Assembly: GCF_020740795.1 (NCBI RefSeq)
Contig: NC_067286.1
Span: 553,990 to 617,989, forward strand
DNA: 64,000 bases
Direction: 5' to 3'
Source of the DNA: Apus apus
Lineage: Eukaryota; Chordata; Aves; Apodiformes; Apodidae
Shown here: positions 55,291-64,000 of the stretch, one piece after another
Layout of the letters: each line of letters starts with the position of its first letter
Numbering within the stretch: the stretch's first letter is position 1
Translations under genes and position numbers: made by a program
The notes under the pieces: generated by a model
What the model was told of the DNA's origin: nothing
Database searches by the model: none
Seen by the model: only the letters and a program-made list of their open reading frames with translations

Positions 55291-56221
55291 GGTTCTGTGC
55301 AAGACCTCACTGCTGCCCACACCCACCACCCCTCAGCCTCTCCTGTGGCCAAGTGCAGAAGGAAGGGCCCATCAGGGAAAAGCCAGGAGACCAGGATTTT
55401 TCATAACCCCTAAATTCTCCCCCGACTGCTGGAGACTGAATCAAGTCAACACAAGGCAGGAAGAGAACACGCTCATATAATTAACCTTTGACAAAGCAGG
55501 GCAGACTGCTGCTCTCAAACAGTAATTGCACCTTTTCTTCAAGCATTAGGCAGAGTAGTCAATGTTAAAGAGTCATTTTAGTGAAGGTCTGAGTATTCCT
55601 GTCTGCTTTTGGAAGTCTCTGTGAATAGATGTTATCTACAGCTTGTCAGAGAGGACAGACAGACTTAGCTGGATCCACTCACCCTCTGGAACCAGACACG
55701 GCCCCCAAGAGCCTCCCCTGCTCCTGGGGAAACACCTTTGCCTCCCTCCATCACCAGCTCTGCCAAGGCAGAACTTGCCTTTGCAAGCACCTCTGCTGAT
55801 AAAGCCTCTGCTCAAAAAGCAAAACCACACAGACCATCTACAGCCACAAGTCCCCATTCATGAGCTTTCTGAGGTCACTTTAGGGATCCATCCATCAGAG
55901 TTCATCCCTGAGGCAAAGAAAAACCAACAGTTACTCCTCGTGGCCTCCAGCTCAGTGACAGAACTAACACGGCTGCAGCGTTTATGGGAATGCACAGGCT
56001 CCAGGAAAGAGAAGAGAAAAGCTTTGAGTCCTGCAAGCCCCAGCCAGCAGAAATACCCCCTGTGCTCCTGCCGGGCCTCGGCACAGCCAGGTCTACCGGC
56101 AGCAGCGTCCCCTGGCAGCCAGGACCTGTCAGTGGAGCCAGCAGGCAGGGAGAGCAAGCTCAGAGGGACAGCTGCCAGGGAGGGAGGGAGGGAGGGAGGC
56201 TCCTCGAGGGACAGCAGGTTG
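55291..56221. other. RPUSD2 to PCMT-like intergenic, 3' flank
   Basis: Contains the 3' flank of the methyltransferase gene. A short (AGGG)5 run lies at about 56178-56198, just past its stop. No clear AATAAA on the minus strand and no further gene seen. Confidence 0.4.
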
Positions 56222-59200
56222 TTACCGAGGCCACTGCTTCTCCCTGTCAGTCAGAGGGACGTAGATGACGCCCATCAGCTGCGTCTCCACCACCTGCCCC
56301 TCGCGGGTTTTGTCGTACTGCATCAGCACCTGGTTGGCACCCTCGGGCCCCACGGGCAGGATCAGGCGGCCCCCCGGCTTCAGCTCCTCCAGCAGCTGCC
56401 ACGGGGAGACAGCAGCATCAGCAGGGCCCACAGGGACAAGCCCTGCCGGGAAGGGCGGGACAGCTTGGAAGGCAGAGCCTGCCAGCTCCGAGCGCAACGC
56501 GCAGAAAAAGCAGCTTCCAGGGGCTGCCCAGGCATGAATCCCTGCACAGCTGCTGATGCAGGCAGCCCACGGGGACAGGGTCACTCTTACCTCCTTGGGG
56601 ACAGCTGCTGCTGCTGCTCCCACGTGGATGGCATCGTATGGAGCCTCTTCAGGGTATCCCTGCCTGCCATCCCCAACTGCAGGAGGAAAAGCACACAGAA
56701 AAGACTTCTGCCCTGATCACAACTCTGCACAAGCATGATCCTTCCTGCGTCCTTCCAGTTGAAATCTAGAGGATGAAAACTCTGTAACTAGACTGTGATG
56801 GGAGTTTTAGTTTTGTTGGCTTACTTTTAAAAAAGGGGGAGAGATTTCTGGAGCTGAGCCATGCTAGGAGGAGGAAGAGTCAAAGCCAGGAGGGCCTGTC
56901 AGTGGCACAGCAGCCTCGTGCAGGCTGGAGATCCCAGATACAGGGAGAGCTGACTCAAGTGACTCTCCCAAAACCACAACAGTGTGTGCAGGCCCTTCAC
57001 AGAAACTAAACCCCAGGTGTGGCAAGACCACTCTTCTCTGAAGAGCATCTCTTACTGACTCAGATGGCCACAGCACCCACGCTGGTGTGTACAGCCAGGC
57101 TGCCAGCCATGTTAAATACTCCTCATTTACCCCAGCGTGCTCAGGTCAGGGGGGCAGGTGCTCACTTAGCCAGTGGCTTCTGCCAAGACACAGGAGCATC
57201 AACACAAAGTGAGCCAGTGCTCCCAGCAGCAGAGCTGTGCAAGCAGCCAGAACCAGTGCCCACCCAGGAGGGGAACAAGGAGCAGGACCCCAGAGCTCAC
57301 CCACAAGCTTCACACGGCCAGAGCTGAGCAGTGTTGGATCATCTTCCTGGACGTTTCTGATGGATTCATGGACCAGCTCTTTGATGTGCTCCACTCCCAC
57401 AGCTTTCCCTGTTGGGCCCATCTGAAAGGAAAGCCAGCAGACACCTAATACCTCCTACATGGAAAGGAGATGTACTTGGTAGGGAAGTTACTGTGGGGAC
57501 TGGAGGATTTCCAGGCAGAAACTCCAGAGTTTCTGAACAGGAAGTGCAAACACTCTGCCCCCTGGTTCCAAGGCTGAGCAGTCCCAGCTCTGTCAGGGAC
57601 ACACAGGCACTGCCTAAGGGCATTCCTAGCAATCCTTCATTTCCAAAGAAACAATTGTTTGGTAGAATTAGCAGCTCCCATGGCAGGGCCAGTCCCTGGC
57701 AAGCTAACCTCCTGAGAAGAGTAACTTGACCAGCTCCAGCATTTCACAAAAAACAATGTCAGGAGTTCAGAAAGCAAAGGCACAGATGAAAAGGATCCTG
57801 CAGTGGACTTGCACAGCAGATGACCACACTGCTCTTGATCTGAACTGGGTCAACACACAAAATCTCTCATGGCAGATACAGCATTCACTGAGATTCCAAA
57901 AATGACTGTTTTTACAAAGAGCTGATTTGGGAGGAGTTTACCCCTTCCCCCCCACAGAAGGCAGGTGCCAGCTCTGGCAAGTGCATCCTGATGCACCTGG
58001 CTATGAGGAGCAGAGTCCTGGGAGCTCACCATCCTGGCAAAGCAAGCAGTAAGGTATCCACTTCCAGATCCAACATCCAGTGCTTTTGCACCTTCCACAA
58101 GCTGATCCTTCAGCAGCTCCAGTGCGTGGGCATGCTGTGGGGCCAACAGCACAAAAGGGTATCAAACATCCCATTTGAGTTTCCTCAAACTTTCTCTTCT
58201 TCTAGGTGTTATTTAAGCACCCCTGGCATCCTGTCTGACACACTCAGAGCAAAATTCAAGTCTTTGATCTGGGACATCTTTTTGCAGAACAGCATTTGGG
58301 AAGAGGTTCAGTAATGAGGTGACAAGCAGCAGGAAAGAAAGGTGTCATGCAAAAGCTGGACAGCACTCGTGGCTGGCCTCGGTGGCACGGAGCTCCTCTC
58401 CAAGCCTGCTCTTAAAGCAGCTGGAAGAGCACAGGGCAAACCCTTCTTAAAAGAGTTTCACACAGTGCCTAAAGAAACAAGCATGATAATCACACCTGTG
58501 GGATCTGCTTCACCTTTCTAGTGCAGTATTTGAGAAAAAGGGAGGGGGGAAAAAAAAACAAGCAAACAATTCACTCAATTTCTGTTCCAAGTGAGAAGGT
58601 TCATCATACCATGTGTGGTGCACTGATCGTGGCCTTGTATCCTGAAAGGGAACAAGTGACAAAAGTGATGTGATCAAGAAATTAAAATCACCAGTGTCAG
58701 CAGTTCTTTATTCTCCCCCACTTCCCCCTAAACATAGGAAAACACTCTTGTGCTGCACTAAAGCAATGAATTGACCTAAGAACTCCTCCTGTGGGGGTAC
58801 TAAGGAGCACAGGAAGGCTGCACAGCCCTGCAGCTCCCAAACCCTCTGCAGCCCTTGCAGCCCATGGGCCCAGCAGGACCTGGAGCAACCAACAAACATC
58901 TTGGACACAGAAAAGCCATGTTGTTCTTCCCTCTGGATCCCCCAGCTGAAATACAGAGGGGGTTTGCTCTGCTTGATCCATCACAGAACTCAGCCACCCT
59001 TCTGGGGAGAGGGCACAGGGAACCCAGACAGTGAAGGTGCCCACCTGGAAGATGGGAATGCTGTGCCTGGAGCTACTCACCAATAGACTGAGGAGAATCC
59101 ATGTATGGGAAATACTTGATGTAGTGTCCTCTGTCAGTAGCCAACAGCACATCAAAGACTCGCTGGGATTTAATGATCCCTTTTTCTGGGAGAAGAAAGA

Positions 59201-60124
59201 AAACAGAAAGGACTTAAATCCTCAGTCCCGCAGCAAGAGGAGGTTTGGACGTGGGGGAGCAGTTCAGTGGCAGGGGGAGAATTCAGCCTTAAGAACCTGA
59301 GAAGGGACAGAAAACAGAACTGCAGAGGGAACCAGATCCTTTTCAGTTCCTGCTACACCAAATGAAATCCTGTCATGGTCCCAACCACCAGCCTGGCCTC
59401 TCTCCAAGGATGGAGACTGGCACCCCCAGAGCTCCTGCCACATGCCATGGAACTGTCACACCTTCAGGGGTGACAGTGGGGACTGCAGCTCAGGCTCCAG
59501 GAGCACTGGCACAGTCAGTCAGCTGAAGATAAGAGTGGTGACTGCAGAAACACTCAGCATGCCTTCACACCTCATCTCAGGGAGCACTTACAGGGGACAA
59601 AACAGCCTAAGCAGCAGGGAAAGTTTAAATCTCTTCTTCAGTGTGTTCCAGCCACCTGCCTGGAATGGAATGCTGCTCCTGTCCCAGCTCCAGAGTGGAG
59701 CAGCACTGAGCCCTGCTCCTGTCCCAGGGCATCTCACTGGAGGGGACACAGAAGCTGCAGCCCCTGGGCAGGTGCCAGGCAGCCCCCACTCCACGGGCTG
59801 CAGGCCCAGGTCCCTCCTGCCACTTTTGGCATAACCTCTTGTTTTTGTTTATAAACAGGGCAAGTTCAGACTGGGACAAACCCTGAAACTCAGGCCACGC
59901 TGCCTGCAGCACTTCAGAACAAACTGCACCAAATATCCTCACGCTGAGGTGCCAGGACATTCCCTGGGCAGCTGAAGGTCCCTGAGCCAGAGCCCAGCCG
60001 GGTACTCACTGTAGAGGTTGTTGACCAGCTCCGGGTGCGTCTTCCCACTCGACGTCCAGGCCATGGTCCTGGCCAAGAGCAGTCCCATGAGTGGCAGCAC
60101 AGCACAGGGCAGCAGGCAGCTCAT
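56222..60124 (-). CDS. PCMTL: Protein-L-isoaspartate O-methyltransferase-like
   Basis: PCMT enzymes transfer a methyl group from S-adenosylmethionine to L-isoaspartyl residues, starting repair of aged proteins. Seven exons (60010-60124, 59081-59185, 58610-58641, 58030-58134, 57301-57421, 56591-56676, 56222-56395) give 245 aa. From [14 protein letters not shown] onward the protein aligns over its whole length with PCMT1 (225 against 227 aa). Visible motifs are [29 protein letters not shown] motif [58 protein letters not shown] and [16 protein letters not shown]. Twenty extra residues precede MAW, opening [17 protein letters not shown], which resembles a signal peptide or anchor. The upstream ATG is in frame with no stop between. 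An acceptor-like CCCTCAG lies 23 bases before it, and a donor-like GTAAGACC near 60252 hints at a 5' UTR exon. Human PCMT1 is on chromosome 6, so this is probably the paralogue named pcmtl in fish; the symbol is tentative. Confidence 0.92.
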
Positions 60125-60276
60125 TCCACGGAGACAGATGGGGCTGGCTGAGGGGGAGAGCACAACCAGGCACCCCAAACCTTCACCTTCCCTCCTTGTA
60201 AGGCGACGCAGCAGGTGACACGGGGCAGGGAAGAGCTGCAAGGGGTCTTACCAGCTGCAGCCCACAGAACTGCTGG

Positions 60277-60813
60277 GATTGGAAAAGCCCTTTCAGACCC
60301 TCCAGTCCCACCCGTTCCCCCAGCCCTGCCCAGGCCACCCCTGCCCCGTGTCCCTCAGCACCATCTCCAGGGCTTGGAAACCCCCCCAGGGATGGGGACT
60401 CCCCCCCTGCCCTGGGCAGCCTGGGCCAGGCCCTGACAGCCCTTTGGGGGAAGGAATTGTTCCCCAGATCCAACCTCAGCCTCCCCTGGAGCAGCTTGAG
60501 GCCGGTTCCTCTTGTCCCATCCCTTGTTCCTGGGGAGCAGAGCCCGACCCCCCTGGCTCCAACCTCCTCTCAGGAGCTGCAGAGCCAGCAGGTCTCCCCT
60601 CAGCCTCCTTGGCTCCAGGCTGGACACCCCCAGCTCCCTCAGCTGCTCCTCACAAGTTCTCCAGCCCCTTCCCCAGCTCCGGGGCCCTTCCCTGGCCACC
60701 CTCCAGCCCCTCCGTGTCCTTCTCTGTCCCGAGGGGCCCCGGCCCAGCCCAGGGTGACCCCGGCCCAGCCCAGGGTGACCCCGGCCCCGCCGCCCGCTCC
60801 GCTCCCGCCACGA
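60277..60813 (-). mobile_element. CR1-derived element, copy III, upstream of PCMT-like
   Basis: Nearly identical to copy I (25271-25796) through the GC-rich tail ending cgctcccgccacga, except for one extra 21-bp tandem unit (cccggcccagcccagggtgac). It lies between the methyltransferase ATG and the CpG-island promoter, so it is in that gene's 5' UTR or first intron if transcription starts in the island. Same direction as the gene. Confidence 0.85.
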
Positions 60814-61762
60814 GCTTCAGCGCAACAGCCTTTAAAGCTGCCAAACCGTCCCGAGTCCCGCCCCGCGCAGCCGCCTCGCCCCAAGCCCTTGGGAACGCGC
60901 ATCCGGGGCTGGGACAGACCCGGTCACGGGCCGGGCGGGAAAGGGGCCCTCGATCACCGGGAGCTGCCGGGCGGGGCCGCCGCGGCTCCTCACAAGGCCT
61001 GGGCACCCGAGCTCTACCGGGGGAGCGGCTCCCTCCGCGGCAGCGGGCAGGAGGGCGCGGAGCAGGCCCCAGGCTGCCCCCTGTCCCGCCAGGTCACCCC
61101 AGCCCGTCGGGCCGGTCCCGGTGCCGCCCCCGGGCCCCGTTACCGGGTGTCACGGCCGGCCCCGCCGCCGCGCGGGAACGCTTCCGCCCTTCGCCAAGAT
61201 GGCGCCGGGGCGGGGCTCAGCTTCCCGGGCCCTGCCCGCCGCTGCCCCGCCCTCCGCTGGGCGGCGGGCCAATGGGAGCGGCCCTGGCCGAGGGGCAGCG
61301 CGGCGATTGGTCAGGCCTGGCTGCCAATCGAGATCCGGTGCGAAGCCGTCGCGGGGCTGCCCGCGCTTACGGGGCGGAGGCGGCGGCGGGTGCGGGGCCG
61401 GGGCCGGGGCCGGGATCGGGGATCGGGGACCGGGGCCGGGGCCGGGGCCGGGGCCGGGATCGGGGATCGGGGATCGGGGATCGGGGATCGGGGACCGGGG
61501 CCGGGACCACCCCTCCGCGTCCCCGGGGAGGAGGCTGGGGCAGCCGCGGCCGTGCGGGAAGGGCAGCGCGGCCCGCCCGCCTCCCCGCCGCGTCCCGCAG
61601 GCCCCGCGGGGGCTCGGGCTGCACAGGCGGGTCCCCGGGGCGGTATCTCCGGTCCCCGGCGGGGTGGGAGCCCCTGCAGCCTCCGGGGGGAGGCCGCGAG
61701 GGGCTGGTGCTCGGTGCTCGGTGCTGAATCCCGCCGCCCCCCCCCTCCCTCAGGGCCTCGCC
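60814..61762. promoter_or_regulatory. Divergent CpG-island promoter, PCMT-like / CCDC32
   Basis: GC-rich interval between two genes on opposite strands. It has an AAGATGGCG YY1-type motif at 61196-61204. Three CCAAT-type boxes (possible NF-Y sites) lie at 61269-61273, 61306-61310 (reverse) and 61324-61328. There is no TATA box. This layout is typical of a TATA-less bidirectional promoter. A splice-acceptor-like CCCTCAG at 61747-61753 just before the CCDC32 ATG suggests a separate CCDC32 5' UTR exon in the island. Confidence 0.65.
61394..61504. repeat. GGGGCC / GGGATC-type G-rich array
   Basis: Tandem ggggccggggcc and ggggatcggggatc units over about 110 bases, with many runs of four G on the + strand, 260 bases upstream of the CCDC32 ATG. 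It may form quadruplex structures. The interrupted array suggests two expansions of a six-to-seven-base unit. Confidence 0.9.
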
Positions 61763-63705
61763 ATGAGGATGATCGAGAGCGTCGAGTCCGCGGTCGCCAG
61801 GCCCAGCGAAGACCTGTGGGCCGAAATCTGCCCCTGCCTGCCCCATCCCGACCAGAGGGACTCCGGCAATGCCTTCACCGACTCCTTCCTGGATTCCTGC
61901 ACCGACGGAGGCAGCCAGGGCCGCGGAGCCGGCGGCTCTTCCCCAGCCAGCCTGAAGCCCTGGGCACCCCTGCACGATTCAGAGGTGTATTTAGCATCGC
62001 TGGGTGAGTGTTGAGGCTTCGGCCTCCCCATGGCTCGGGTGCCTGCTGGCAGCCCTGGCTGCTGCTGTGGCTGAGGTGGCAGTCCTGCCAGCTCTGGCTG
62101 GAAAGGTGTCTTGCAGACATTTAGCATCTCCCTCGTGTGCTGCAAGCAGGGGTGGGAAGGAGAAGCATTGTCACCACTTCCCCAGCTCTGCCACAGAAAT
62201 GAACTTGGTATCACCCAAAGAATCTGGGGGTTTCCCCCCCAAAAAAAATAAATAAATGGGATGGGGACACTGGTACTGCTGTTTTTTTTCTCTGAAGAGC
62301 AGGTAGTTCCACTGTAGTTGGCTGGAGGGGAAATGCATTCTGAGCTCATTGCAGAGCCCTTGTGCTTCTGTGTCACCAGTGTGTGCCTCATGCTTTTTAT
62401 GGGGCCTCAGGAGATGCTTCTGAGGGGAAAGAGAGGAGTGACATTTCTTTCTGTGGTCTGCTTTCTGGTTGGAGAGGAAGGGGACAGGAGTGGGAGAGAA
62501 AGCTCTGATGCTTCCCCATCCTGCCCCTGCAGACTCTGTACTTCAGGGAGACACACCATGCAGATCATCTTTGTGCCACTGCTTAATTCCTGAGCCATTC
62601 ATTGATTGCAAACTGAGAGGGAGCTGACAGAAACCCCTGACGTGAGGGCTGGTAGGGTTCCCAGCTCCAGAGCTCACATCCTGGCATGGCTCAGCAGTCT
62701 GGAGCTCTAAGGCCCTGGGGTTTCTCACCCTGTTGAAGTATTTTTTGCTCCCTTCAAAGGCCTCATTGTACCACAGCATTCAGGCCCAGGATGGACACTC
62801 CTGTTAGGGGGGAGCTTTGGACTGCTGCTCTCTCCACTTGTAGCAAAACAGTCCATCTTTGTGGCTGCTCTTTTCCCCTTCTTTCCCTCTTGCAGAGTTA
62901 TTTTTCTCCTGGGCCAGCCTGCAGTCTGGTTGGCAGTGCAGCCACACACACAGCTCCCTTGGCTCAGCCAGCCCAGAGCAACCAGGCATGATGCACTGCA
63001 GCAAAATGGGAGTTCAGAAGTCAATACCTGACCAAATTTGAGGAAACCATGTCATGGGCTTTTGTGACCAGAGGAATTAATGACATTTGCTTCCCTGTAG
63101 CTCTGGGCACTGTAGTTGGGTGACTCTGGGTCTGGTACAAGGCACTTTGCATGGTCCCCTGTGGCTGAGAAACTCAGGTGCTGTTCTGAGACTTCCAGCT
63201 CATAATCCTGTCATGTTTGCATCTTAATGCCTGTGAGATCTGAACCCACCTGTGGGACTTTTGTGGAGACTGAGCAGCAAGTGCCAGAGTTATTAAAACC
63301 CAGAAGTGGGCAGAGTTGGCTGGTGGCATAAACCTGATTTCCTCCAGAAGTGCCACCTGGTAGGGGCCATCCTGTGCATGTACAGTGGATGCAGTTGTGT
63401 AGCCTGCAGATACAGGGGGAAAATGACTTAAAATATGACTTAGTCTTGAGCTCATTTAACTTTTTTGGTACAAGTCCAGGTACTACTCTTCTTCCCTTTC
63501 AGAAGAACAGAACCAAGGTAACCAACCCCCTCCCTTGCCTCCTGACAGAGAGAAGACTGATGAGGATCAAAGGCCTGTCTCAGGAGGTGACCTCCAAGGA
63601 GATGCTGCACACTCTCTCCCAGGCCAAGAAGGAGTGCTGGGACAGGTTCCTGCAGGAGAAGTTTGAGTCTGAAGTTTATGTAGAGGGACACGACTCGGAT
63701 GAGAG
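61763..63705 (+). CDS. CCDC32: Coiled-coil domain-containing 32, 5' part
   Basis: CCDC32 (C15orf57) is a small protein that binds the AP2 adaptor and supports its assembly in clathrin endocytosis. Two coding exons are visible: 61763-62003 and 63549-63705, joining in phase 1 to give 132 codons plus two bases. The protein starts MRMIESVESAV and shows EDLWAEICPCLPHP, NAFTDSFLDSC, KPWAPLHDSEVYLASL, then RRLMRIKGLSQEVTSKE and QAKKECWDRFLQEKFESE, closely matching the human protein. The second exon ends at GATGAGAG before GTAACG. The remaining C-terminal exon lies beyond the window. The start was chosen by alignment with human MKMFESAD. It is divergent from the methyltransferase gene. Confidence 0.95.
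62004..63548 (+). other. CCDC32: CCDC32 intron
   Basis: A 1545-base intron with GTGAGTG donor and CCTGACAG acceptor. Nothing further is recognised apart from a short A-run near 62240-62252. The alternative acceptor TTTCAG at about 63502 would not keep the frame with the conserved ERRLMRIKGL segment. Confidence 0.6.
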
Positions 63706-64000
63706 GTAACGAGCAAGTTGGTGAGAAGGGATTAGTTCTTATCACCTTGGCAAACACTCTTTGTTTCCTAGAAACTAGTTTGGGCTCTGGCAGGACTTGT
63801 GCTGGGACAGTGTCACTAACTCACAGCTCGTTGCCCCTCACTGTGGCTGTCCAGGCTTTCTGGGACAGCTGGATAACAACCACTCTCCTGGTGCTAGAGG
63901 GGAGCACACTGCCCTGGTCAGCTTTGGACTTCCAGTGCTGCTCACTGAGCTTTGCATCCCTCAGACTGGGGTGATCCAGCATGGAGACAACCAGGACCTC

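Noticed and set aside
60279-62014. Frames of 482, 516 and 297 aa around the divergent promoter
   Set aside because: They are read-throughs of the CR1 copy, the promoter and the G-rich array. Only the CCDC32 part of the 297-aa frame (from 61763) is real.

Overview
The window is nuclear DNA from a bird. Intron-rich vertebrate genes are interrupted by fragments of CR1, the dominant avian LINE. The gene order CCDC32, RPUSD2, KNL1, RAD51, RMDN3 matches the human 15q15 block, read here in the opposite direction. The RAD51 protein differs from the chicken sequence as I recall it at several N-terminal positions, so a non-chicken species is likely; I cannot name it.

Layout. (1) 1-8842, + strand: the last six coding exons of RMDN3, an ER-mitochondria tether; its 5' exons lie before the window. 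(2) 8843-19792: a convergent intergenic stretch with a 23-copy 29-bp minisatellite (11494-12176) and an AT-rich block (14156-14600); I see no gene. (3) 19793-26104, - strand: RAD51 complete (9 coding exons, 339 aa, plus a 5' UTR exon). (4) 27745-49096, - strand: KNL1 complete in coding sequence (25 coding exons, 2324 aa), including a 5034-bp exon carrying the MELT array. (5) 49566-49647, + strand: tRNA-Ser(GCU), sharing the KNL1 CpG island. (6) 51813-54805, - strand: RPUSD2 complete (3 exons, 501 aa). (7) 56222-60124, - strand: a PCMT1-like isoaspartyl methyltransferase (7 exons, 245 aa) with a hydrophobic N-terminal leader. (8) 61763-63705, + strand: the first two coding exons of CCDC32, divergent from the methyltransferase gene across a GC-rich promoter; its 3' end lies beyond the window.

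Exon boundaries were derived by eye from GT/AG sites, reading-frame continuity and remembered vertebrate orthologues. For every complete gene the coding exons sum to an exact multiple of three and end at a stop, which is strong internal support. Four CpG islands (about 25.8-26.6, 48.6-49.6, 54.4-54.9 and 60.8-61.8 kb) mark the promoters.

Functional grouping: RAD51 (homologous recombination) and KNL1 (kinetochore scaffold and spindle checkpoint) are cell-cycle genes lying head to tail, and a CHR-like TTTGAA near the KNL1 start fits G2/M control. RPUSD2 modifies RNA, the PCMT-like enzyme repairs damaged proteins, and RMDN3 acts at organelle contacts. I see no operon-like logic, only conserved vertebrate synteny. 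I found no retroviral or other capsid-bearing element. The most unusual signals are the six-frame-open minisatellite, three near-identical CR1 copies at the 5' ends of three minus-strand genes, a 60-bp module present twice around RAD51 with a splice-donor-like edge, and the leader on the PCMT-like enzyme.
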